Source of the DNA: Jiangella alkaliphila
GTDB taxonomy: Bacteria > Actinomycetota > Actinomycetes > Jiangellales > Jiangellaceae
DNA length: 64,000 bases
Reading direction: 5' to 3'
NCBI RefSeq assembly: GCF_900105925.1
Contig: NZ_LT629791.1
Span: 682,001-746,000 of the forward strand
Shown here: piece by piece, positions 58,162 to 64,000 of the stretch
Layout: each line of letters starts with the position of its first letter
Position numbering within the stretch: position 1 is the stretch's first letter
Notes under the pieces: generated by a model
What the model was told of the DNA's origin: nothing
Databases searched by the model: none
The model's input: the letters and a program-made list of their open reading frames with translations, nothing else
Program-made: the position numbers and the translations under genes

Positions 58162-59309
58162 ATCCCGGGCCACGGGCCGCGAAGCCCCCGCACTTCGACG
58201 TCGACCGCCTGATCGACGACCGCCGCATCCGCATCGTCGTCACCTGCGGCTCCGGCGGCGTCGGCAAGACCACGACGGCGGCGGCGATCGCGCTGCGGGC
58301 GGCCGAGCGGGGCCGCAAGGCGGTCGTCCTGACCATCGACCCGGCCCGCCGGCTGGCGCAGTCGATGGGGCTGTCCGAGCTCGACAACACCCCGCGCGCC
58401 GTCAAGGGCGTCGACGGCGAGTCAGGCGGCGGCCTCGACGCGATGATGCTCGACATGAAGCGCACGTTCGACGAGGTGGTCGAGGAGCACACGACGCCGG
58501 AGCGGGCCAAGCAGATCCTCGCCAATCCGTTCTACCAGGCGCTGTCGTCGTCGTTCGCGGGGACGCAGGAGTACATGGCGATGGAGAAGCTGGGCCAGCT
58601 GCGGGCCCGGTCCGACTGGGACCTCATCGTCGTCGACACTCCGCCGGCGCGGTCGGCGCTGGACTTCCTCGACGCGCCCGAGCGGCTCGGCTCGTTCCTC
58701 GACGGGCGGCTGATCCGGCTGCTCGGCGGCACGGCGCGGGCCGGTGGCCGGACGTATCTCAAGCTGCTGCACGCGGGCTTCAGCGTCGTCACCTCGGCGC
58801 TCACCAAGATCCTCGGCGGCGAGCTGCTCAAGGACGTCTCGACGTTCGTCAACGCCCTCGACGCCATGTTCGGCGGCTTCCGCGAGCGGGCCGAGCAGAC
58901 GTACGCGCTGCTCAAGCGGCCCGAGACCGCGTTCATCGTCGTCGCGGCGCCCGAGCACGACGCCCTGCGCGAGGCCTCCTACTTCGTCGATCGTCTGGGT
59001 CGTGACGCGATGCCGCTGGCCGGGCTGGTGCTCAACCGGGTGCACGCCTCCGACGCGGCCGGCATCGGCGCCGAACAGGCCGTCGCGGCGGCCGAGCGGC
59101 TGGAGTCGTCCGGCGAGCACGCGCTGACCGCGGCCCTGCTGCGCCTGCACGCCGACCGGCTCAAGCTGGCCACCCGCGACGAGCGGATCGGCGAACGGTT
59201 CAGCACCGCGCACCCCGAGGTCCCGGTCACCCTCATCCCGGCGCTCGCCGGCGACGTCCACGACCTCGACGGCCTCCGTCAGATCGGCGCCCTCTTCGAC
59301 GCCCGCTGA
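58158..59309 (+). CDS. ArsA/GET3-like ATPase, second of a pair (Rv3680-like)
   Basis: 383-residue partner ATPase. Walker A is CGSGGVGKTT, where the first signature lysine is serine, DPARRLAQSMGL follows, and VVDTPPARSALDFLDAP is the switch region. A helical insert (about 190-245) resembles the client-binding lobe of Get3. GTG start overlapping the previous stop. Expected to pair with the first ATPase. Convergent with the PBP gene, leaving only four bases between them. Confidence 0.88.
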   Translation: MNPGPRAAKPPHFDVDRLIDDRRIRIVVTCGSGGVGKTTTAAAIALRAAERGRKAVVLTIDPARRLAQSMGLSELDNTPRAVKGVDGESGGGLDAMMLDMKRTFDEVVEEHTTPERAKQILANPFYQALSSSFAGTQEYMAMEKLGQLRARSDWDLIVVDTPPARSALDFLDAPERLGSFLDGRLIRLLGGTARAGGRTYLKLLHAGFSVVTSALTKILGGELLKDVSTFVNALDAMFGGFRERAEQTYALLKRPETAFIVVAAPEHDALREASYFVDRLGRDAMPLAGLVLNRVHASDAAGIGAEQAVAAAERLESSGEHALTAALLRLHADRLKLATRDERIGERFSTAHPEVPVTLIPALAGDVHDLDGLRQIGALFDAR

Positions 59310-59313
59310 CGCC

Positions 59314-61773
59314 CTACCTGGCCGGTTGCACCTCGCCCGGTAGCAGCTCGCCGGGTGAGAAGCCGTCGCGCCAGCCGTCCTCGCCGCCTTCGCCCTCTTC
59401 GTTGCCGTTCTCGTCGCCGAACACCGGCGGCTCCTCGGTGGGCGGGCCGACGGTGAAGTCGTCGGTGGGTACTTCCGGCTCGCCGTTGCTGATCGTGAGG
59501 GCGATGTTCGTACCCGAGGGGACCTCGGCGCCGGCACCAGGATCGGTGTTGACGACGAGGCCCTCCTGTAAGTCCGAGTTCACATCACCGGCGACGGACG
59601 CGGTGAAACCCGCGGCATCGAGCGCCTCGATGGCCTGGTCGGACTCCATGCCGCGGACGTCGGGCACCTGCACCGTAACGCCCTGGATCGTCTCGGGGTC
59701 GGGCGCGGTGAACGCGAGCTCCTCTGCGCCGTCGAGCGCGGCGTCCATCATCTGCTTCCACACCGGGCCCGGGATGCAGCTACCGCACGCCTCGCTGATG
59801 CGCTCGCCGTTGAAGGTGCGGCCGTCGAGCGACTGCTGCGGCGCCTCGACGTCGGCGATGGCCACGGCGGTGGACAGCTGCGGCGTGTAGCCGACGTACC
59901 AGACGGCGATGGCGTCGTCGGTCGTACCGGTCTTGCCGGCCGCCACCCGGCCACCTTCGAGGCGCATCTGGCCGCCGGTGCCGCCGGGGTTCTCCATGAC
60001 GCCCTGCAGGACCGAGTTGACGGCGTCGGCGACCGCCGGTTCGAGGACCTGCTCGCAGGTCGGCGCCGTGTGGTCGACCAGTACGTTGCCCGCGCTGTCG
60101 AGCACCCGGGCGATCGAGGTGGTCGGGCAGTGCGCGCCGCGGTTGGCGAACGTGGCGTATGCGGCGGACATGGACAGCGGCGACACCTCGTTGGCGCCCA
60201 GCGTGAACGACGGCACCTGGTTCAGCGGCTGCACCGCGCCGTCGTCGTCGAGGTCGGCGCGCATGACGCCAGCGTTCTGCGCGATGGTGGCCGGCGCGCA
60301 CAGCCCCGTGCGCTGCTCGAGCTGGGCGTAGAACGTGTTGACCGAGCGCTCCGTTCCGGTGCGCAGGTTGAACGCGCCGCTGCCGGTGGAGTTCTGCGGC
60401 GACCAGACCTCACTGCTGCGGATGCGCCCCTCGCAGGTCGTGAACGAGTTCACCCGCAGGTTGACCTGCTGCGGCGAGTTGATCGACGTGTTGAGCGGGA
60501 TGCCCTGGTCGATGGCGGCCGCGAGCACGAACGCCTTGAACGTCGACCCGGACTGGATGCCGGCGCCGCCACCCATGTTCTCGTCGACGGCGTAGTTGAG
60601 GTTGCTGACGCCGTCGCCCTCGACGCCGTAGTTGCGGGAGTTGGCCATGGCTCTGATGTAGCCGTTGTTCGGCTGCACCGTCGCGATCGAGCCGATGACG
60701 GAGTCGGTGGGCGCCACCCGGTCGGACACCGCCTCCTGCGCGGCCAGCTGCGTGGTCGGGCTGATCGTCGTCTCCACCCGCAGGCCACCGCGCTGGAGCA
60801 GCGACTCACGCTCGTCCGGGGTCTCGCCGAGCTCGGGCATGGTCAGCAGCTCGTGCACCACGTAGTCGCAGAAGTAGCCGGCGTAGGAGTTGACGCAGCC
60901 GTTCGGCGTGGAGGAGGGGTTCAGGCCGAGGTCGGCATTACGGGCCTCGGCGGCCTCCGCCTCGGTGGCGCGTCCGGTCGCGGCCATGCGGTTGAGCACG
61001 ACGTTGCGGCGGCCGAGCGCGGCCTCGGGGTCGTTGGTGGGGTCGTACGCGACCGGCTGCTGGACGATGCCGGCGAGCAGCGCCGCCTGGGTCATCGTCA
61101 GCTCCGCGGCGGTAGTGGAGAAATACGTCCGCGCCGCGGCCTCGACGCCGTAGGCGCCGGACCCGAAGTAGGCGATGTTGAGGTAGCGCTCGAGGATCTC
61201 GTCCTTGCTGAGCTCCTGCTCGACCTGGACGGCCATGCGCAGCTCTTCGAGCTTGCGGCGATAGCCCTCGGTGCCGGTGCTCGCCTGGACGTCGGCGACC
61301 TCCTCGGGCGTGGTGGCCTGCGAGATACGCACCTGCTTGACGTACTGCTGGGTGAGCGTGGAGCCACCGCCCTGGGTCTCGCCGGCCTCGACGTTGCGCA
61401 GGAACGCGCGCAGGGTGCCCTGGATGTCGATGGGGCCGCGCTCGTAGAAGCGGTCATCCTCGATGGCGAGGATGGCCTCCTTCATCACCGGCGCGATGGC
61501 GTCGAGCCCGACCGGGACGCGGTTCTCCTCGAAGAACGAGGCCAGCTGCGCGCCGTCGGCGTCGTACAGGTACGAGGTCTGCGCCATGGGGCCGGGCTCG
61601 AGGTCGGCCGGCATCTCGGCGAACGTGTTCGCACTCTCGCGGGCGGTCAGCCCCAAGCCCGCGACCACGGGCAGGGCGAGGCCGGCGAGCAGGACGCCGC
61701 ACAGGCCGGCGACGCCGGCAACGAGGAGGACGCGGCGCACCGTGGCTACCACGGCGGAGGGACGTATCGCCAT
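59314..61773 (-). CDS. ponA: Bifunctional penicillin-binding protein with PASTA domain (PonA2-like)
   Basis: 819-residue class A PBP that polymerises and cross-links peptidoglycan outside the membrane. One N-terminal helix (about 13-40) anchors it. The glycosyltransferase has AILAIEDDRFYERG and GGGSTLTQQYVKQ. The transpeptidase has the nucleophile in GSTFKAF, the second motif near SVNTFYAQ and KTGTT. A C-terminal PASTA domain (about 705-770, VQVPDVRGMESDQAIEALDA) is followed by an acidic tail. The ATG at 61771-61773 gives the normal cytoplasmic head. Confidence 0.93.
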   Translation of the reverse strand: MAIRPSAVVATVRRVLLVAGVAGLCGVLLAGLALPVVAGLGLTARESANTFAEMPADLEPGPMAQTSYLYDADGAQLASFFEENRVPVGLDAIAPVMKEAILAIEDDRFYERGPIDIQGTLRAFLRNVEAGETQGGGSTLTQQYVKQVRISQATTPEEVADVQASTGTEGYRRKLEELRMAVQVEQELSKDEILERYLNIAYFGSGAYGVEAAARTYFSTTAAELTMTQAALLAGIVQQPVAYDPTNDPEAALGRRNVVLNRMAATGRATEAEAAEARNADLGLNPSSTPNGCVNSYAGYFCDYVVHELLTMPELGETPDERESLLQRGGLRVETTISPTTQLAAQEAVSDRVAPTDSVIGSIATVQPNNGYIRAMANSRNYGVEGDGVSNLNYAVDENMGGGAGIQSGSTFKAFVLAAAIDQGIPLNTSINSPQQVNLRVNSFTTCEGRIRSSEVWSPQNSTGSGAFNLRTGTERSVNTFYAQLEQRTGLCAPATIAQNAGVMRADLDDDGAVQPLNQVPSFTLGANEVSPLSMSAAYATFANRGAHCPTTSIARVLDSAGNVLVDHTAPTCEQVLEPAVADAVNSVLQGVMENPGGTGGQMRLEGGRVAAGKTGTTDDAIAVWYVGYTPQLSTAVAIADVEAPQQSLDGRTFNGERISEACGSCIPGPVWKQMMDAALDGAEELAFTAPDPETIQGVTVQVPDVRGMESDQAIEALDAAGFTASVAGDVNSDLQEGLVVNTDPGAGAEVPSGTNIALTISNGEPEVPTDDFTVGPPTEEPPVFGDENGNEEGEGGEDGWRDGFSPGELLPGEVQPAR

Positions 61774-61877
61774 GGACGGCAAGCTTACGTGCTTATGCCA
61801 CACTGACTCTAACTGAGAGACGGCGCGCCGCTGGCTATCAGATGCTCCGCCCGGCCGCCATCGGCCAACCGGCTGAT

Positions 61878-61971
61878 ATTGGTTTCGGTCAATCAGGGTC
61901 TGGTCATGACCCGCGGGTTTGCATAGCGTCACGTCATCGGGGTGAACTAGAGAGGGTTTGGTGTGTTCACC
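61878..61971. promoter_or_regulatory. Divergent control region of PBP and whiB genes with several palindromes
   Basis: ATTG-N8-CAAT (61878-61893), GGTCATGACC (61902-61911), a -10-like TAGCGT (61924-61929) and an inverted repeat GGTGAAC/GTTCACC (61941-61947 and 61965-61971, 17-base loop) lie between the genes. WhiB promoters are often densely regulated; individual binders cannot be named. Confidence 0.45.
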
Positions 61972-61994
61972 GAGTTGACGGGGGTGACAGCCGG

Positions 61995-62282
61995 ATGACG
62001 TGGATCGATGACTGGACCAGCTTGGCGGCATGCCGCACCAGCGAGCCAGACGAACTGTTCGTCCAGGGCGCAGCGCAGAACCGGGCCAAGGCCGTGTGCC
62101 TGGGCTGCCCGGTACGCACCGAGTGCCTGGCCGACGCGCTGGACAACCGGACGGAGTTCGGTATCTGGGGTGGCATGACGGAGCGAGAGCGTCGTGCCCT
62201 CCTCCGCCGCCGTCCCGAGGTCGACTCGTGGCGAGGGCTGCTCGAGGCCGCACGCGAGGAGTACACGGTCAAGGCCGGCTGA
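61995..62282 (+). CDS. whiB4: WhiB-family iron-sulfur regulator (WhiB4/WblA type)
   Basis: 95-residue redox-sensitive regulator. Cys13, Cys35, Cys38 and Cys44 (in AACRTSEPD and KAVCLGCPVRTEC) bind a 4Fe-4S cluster; GIWGGMTERERRALLRRR is the tryptophan-loop and basic DNA-binding region. The ATG at 61995 gives MTWIDDWTSLAACR, the normal length. Divergent from a PASTA-type PBP as in M. tuberculosis (whiB4-ponA2) and, as I recall, Streptomyces (wblA), where WblA controls development and antibiotic production. Confidence 0.9.
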   Translation: MTWIDDWTSLAACRTSEPDELFVQGAAQNRAKAVCLGCPVRTECLADALDNRTEFGIWGGMTERERRALLRRRPEVDSWRGLLEAAREEYTVKAG

Positions 62283-62336
62283 CACCTCACAGAAGGACGC
62301 CGAGGCCCCGGGCGACGAGCCCGGGGCCGGCGCATG

Positions 62337-62597
62337 TCAGAGGGCGTAGTGGTACCGGCACGCGGCGATCCGGATCTCCCCGTCGGCCACTTTGTAGATG
62401 AGACGGTGCTCATCAGTGATCCGGCGCGACCAGTAGCCCTGGAACCCATGCTTCAGCGGCTCGGGCTTGCCGATGCCCTCGTTACCGTTGCGCTGCACGT
62501 CCTTGATCAGTGCGTTGATCCGCTTGAGTACCTTGCGGTCCTGCGCTTGCCACCAGACGTAGTCCTCCCAAGCGCTCTCGTCCCAGACCAGCTTCAC
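62337..62597 (-). CDS. yoeB: YoeB-type mRNA interferase toxin
   Basis: 86-residue RelE-superfamily toxin that cleaves mRNA on the ribosome. VWDESAWEDYVWWQAQDRKV opens the fold; the catalytic region GYWSRRITDEHRLIYKV and the C-terminal CRYHYAL include the expected Glu/Arg/His/Tyr residues. Its start overlaps the antitoxin stop by four bases. Confidence 0.93.
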   Translation of the reverse strand: MKLVWDESAWEDYVWWQAQDRKVLKRINALIKDVQRNGNEGIGKPEPLKHGFQGYWSRRITDEHRLIYKVADGEIRIAACRYHYAL

Positions 62598-62845
62598 TCG
62601 ACCAGGTCCCGCTCCGCGCCGCCGCCATGCTCCAGACGGTCGATCGAAGCCAGCAGTCGTCGAGCGTTCTCAGGGCTCTTGAGCAGGTAAGCGGTCTCCT
62701 TCAGCGACTGGTAGTCGTCGAGCGCGACGATGACGACAGGATCGTGCCCGGACCGCGTGACGACCACCTCCTCGCGATCGTCGACCACGGCATTGAGCGT
62801 CTCCGCGTACTTCGCTCGCGACTCCGAGTACGTCATGGTGCGCAT
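62594..62845 (-). CDS. yefM: YefM antitoxin
   Basis: 83-residue Phd/YefM antitoxin. It starts MRTMTYSESRAKYAETLNAV and contains VVVTRSGHDPVVIVALDDYQ, the DNA-binding fold, then the toxin-binding tail TAYLLKSPENARRLLAS. An ATG three codons further in is equally possible. With the operator at 62865 it forms a complete autoregulated module. Confidence 0.92.
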   Translation of the reverse strand: MRTMTYSESRAKYAETLNAVVDDREEVVVTRSGHDPVVIVALDDYQSLKETAYLLKSPENARRLLASIDRLEHGGGAERDLVE

Positions 62846-62864
62846 GCCAGGTTCCCTTCGTCGA

Positions 62865-62882
62865 CGTACAGGAAATTGTACG
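62865..62882. promoter_or_regulatory. YefM-YoeB operator
   Basis: CGTACA-GGAAAT-TGTACG, a perfect 6-bp inverted repeat, with GTACA/TGTAC cores like the TGTACA repeats of the E. coli yefM operator. About 20 bases upstream of the antitoxin start. Confidence 0.75.
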
Positions 62883-62935
62883 CGCTTCTGGCGGCGCGCC
62901 ACAAACATCCGATGCGGTGAGCCACCGACTCGCCG

Positions 62936-64000
62936 TCAGGCCCGGTAGTCGCCGACGAGCGTCCGGCGCCACCACGCGCCGGTGTCGCGCCGCTCCCGCC
63001 GGTCGGTGAAGCGGTACCGGTACAGCCGTGCCCGCACGTGGGCCGGCGGCAGGTGGGGGAACGGGTTGTGCCGCAGCAGCGCCAGCAGGTCCGGGTCGTT
63101 GTCGCGCAGCTTCGCCAGCAGCTGCGGGAACCACGGGTGCGCGTAGCTCGGTGAGATCGCGGCGAACCACATCAGCCAGTCCAGCCGCAGGTGGTACGGC
63201 GCCACCTGCCGCGGCCGGCGGCGCACGTCGCCCGGCTTGCCCCTGAACTCGTACTCCTGCCAGACGGTGTCCGCGTTGGGGACGCGGTCGGCGGTCCCCT
63301 CGATGACCACCTCGTGCCGAAGCCGGGTGATGCTGCCGAACGCGCCGTACGTGTTCACCAGCAGCAGCGGGTTGAAGCTGGTGTTCATCACCTGCCGGCT
63401 GGAGACCAGGTTGCGCACCGGCCAGTAGCTCAGCACCGCCAGCACGGCGGCCAGCCCGATGACGGCGCCGGCGTACCAGGCGGGCGGGTCGGACGGCCCG
63501 GACGGCGGATCGACCGGGAGCAGCGCCGACCACAGGCCGCCGCCCACCGCCGTCGTCGCCACCACCATCGTCAGCGCGTTGAGCCAGGCGAAGTTGCCGC
63601 TCAGCACCAGCCAGCCCTGCGTCACGATGACGACGACGGCGGCAACGGTACGCACCGGCTGCGGCCCGAACAGCAGGAACGGGACGACCAGCTGGGTCAC
63701 GTGGTTCGCGGCCGCCTCCGCCCGGTGCGCCCACCGCGGCAGCCGGTGGAACCACCAGCTCAGCGGGTTCGGCATCGGCTGCGTCTCGTGGTGGTAGTAC
63801 AGGCAGGTCAGGTCGCGCCAGCACCGGTCGCCGCGCAGCTTGATCAGCCCGGCGCCGAACTCCAGCCGGAACAGCACCCACCACAGCGCGACCAGCACCA
63901 GCAGCGGCGGCGGCACCGGCGCCGGACCGAGGAAGATCGCCAGGAACCCGACCTCGCACAGCAGCGACTCCCAGCCGAAGCCGTACCAGACCTGCCCGAC
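62936..64000 (-). CDS. Lipase maturation factor-like membrane protein, partial (5' end outside window)
   Basis: 355 residues visible; the frame stays open to the right edge, where it reads VGQVWYGFGWESLLCEVGFL. Several helices follow, then the family-type segment LIKLRGDRCWRDLTCLYYHH, and near the C-terminus APYHLRLDWLMWFAA and HNPFPHLPPAHVRARLYRYR. These match the LMF1/DUF1222 family. In animals LMF1 helps lipases fold; the bacterial role is unknown. The C-terminus ends at GDYRA. Confidence 0.85.
   Translation of the reverse strand, partial: VGQVWYGFGWESLLCEVGFLAIFLGPAPVPPPLLVLVALWWVLFRLEFGAGLIKLRGDRCWRDLTCLYYHHETQPMPNPLSWWFHRLPRWAHRAEAAANHVTQLVVPFLLFGPQPVRTVAAVVVIVTQGWLVLSGNFAWLNALTMVVATTAVGGGLWSALLPVDPPSGPSDPPAWYAGAVIGLAAVLAVLSYWPVRNLVSSRQVMNTSFNPLLLVNTYGAFGSITRLRHEVVIEGTADRVPNADTVWQEYEFRGKPGDVRRRPRQVAPYHLRLDWLMWFAAISPSYAHPWFPQLLAKLRDNDPDLLALLRHNPFPHLPPAHVRARLYRYRFTDRRERRDTGAWWRRTLVGDYRA

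Noticed and set aside
60070-61806. 578-codon plus-strand frame opposite the PBP gene
   Set aside because: Antisense to a well-supported PBP and without any domain.
1-64000. CRISPR arrays, tRNA or rRNA genes, insertion sequences
   Set aside because: No regularly spaced repeats, cloverleaf-like segments, rRNA-like sequence or transposase frames were recognised on reading; a dedicated scan was not possible.

Overview
The window is high-GC, gene-dense DNA from a member of the Actinomycetota. Its gene order follows a conserved actinobacterial block that I recognise from the M. tuberculosis Rv3649-Rv3682 and Streptomyces SCO3547-SCO3580 regions: proton-pumping pyrophosphatase, BldG-type STAS protein, DUF1998 helicase, Tad pilus genes, Ssd, HAD-IB phosphatase, a probable Ms1/6S-like RNA, acetyl-CoA synthetase, epoxide-hydrolase-like protein, MarP, Nudix, Nth, Crp, beta-lactamase-fold hydrolase, RidA, DUF4177, two ArsA-like ATPases, a PASTA-containing PBP and a WhiB4/WblA-type WhiB. 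A BldG ortholog suggests a filamentous or streptomycete-like relative, but genus cannot be fixed from this sequence. Synteny statements come from memory, not from a search.

Layout. 1-5.3 kb: hppA (partial), bldG, helicase, small membrane protein, EamA exporter. 5.3-11.2 kb: Tad locus on the minus strand, interrupted by a PPOX-type gene. 11.2-15 kb: hairpin-rich intergenic DNA, HAD phosphatase, two membrane proteins, the RNA candidate and a Rv3662c-like gene. 15.2-21.5 kb: accessory genes (ArsR/SRPBCC/MFS cassette, a decayed phosphotransferase, SDR, PadR/DUF1707 pair, methyltransferase). 21.6-24.7 kb: FecCD-type iron ABC importer behind an iron box, without a binding protein. 24.6-26.6 kb: divergent LysR/PLP lyase pair. 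26.6-35.6 kb: LytS/LytTR two-component system, two sodium:solute symporters each with a small membrane partner, a Phd/PIN toxin-antitoxin module between them, and acetyl-CoA synthetase, which together look like an acetate/pyruvate uptake and activation region. 35.7-38.5 kb: Fic protein and WYL regulator with its divergent partner. 38.5-47.5 kb: NhaA behind a structured leader, then the Rv3669-Rv3678A-like stretch. 47.5-51.6 kb: Lrp regulator and branched-chain 2-oxoacid dehydrogenase E1alpha/E1beta/E2. 51.6-56.3 kb: two paralogous GbsR/MarR-type repressors, each with a TTCAC-spacer-GTGAA operator, flanking a DMT exporter and an ABC exporter. 56.3-64 kb: PAP2-like protein, ArsA-like pair, PBP, WhiB, YefM-YoeB and a partial lipase-maturation-factor-like protein.

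Regulatory sites are unusually easy to read. Several genes have a -10 element 6-7 nt before the start codon, as in leaderless transcripts. Operators were found for LysR, WYL, PadR, GbsR-type, Phd, YefM, ArsR and IdeR/DtxR-type regulators. Candidate LytTR direct repeats and a CRP-like site precede the DUF485-actP-acs genes. No tRNA, rRNA, CRISPR array, insertion sequence or prophage was seen.
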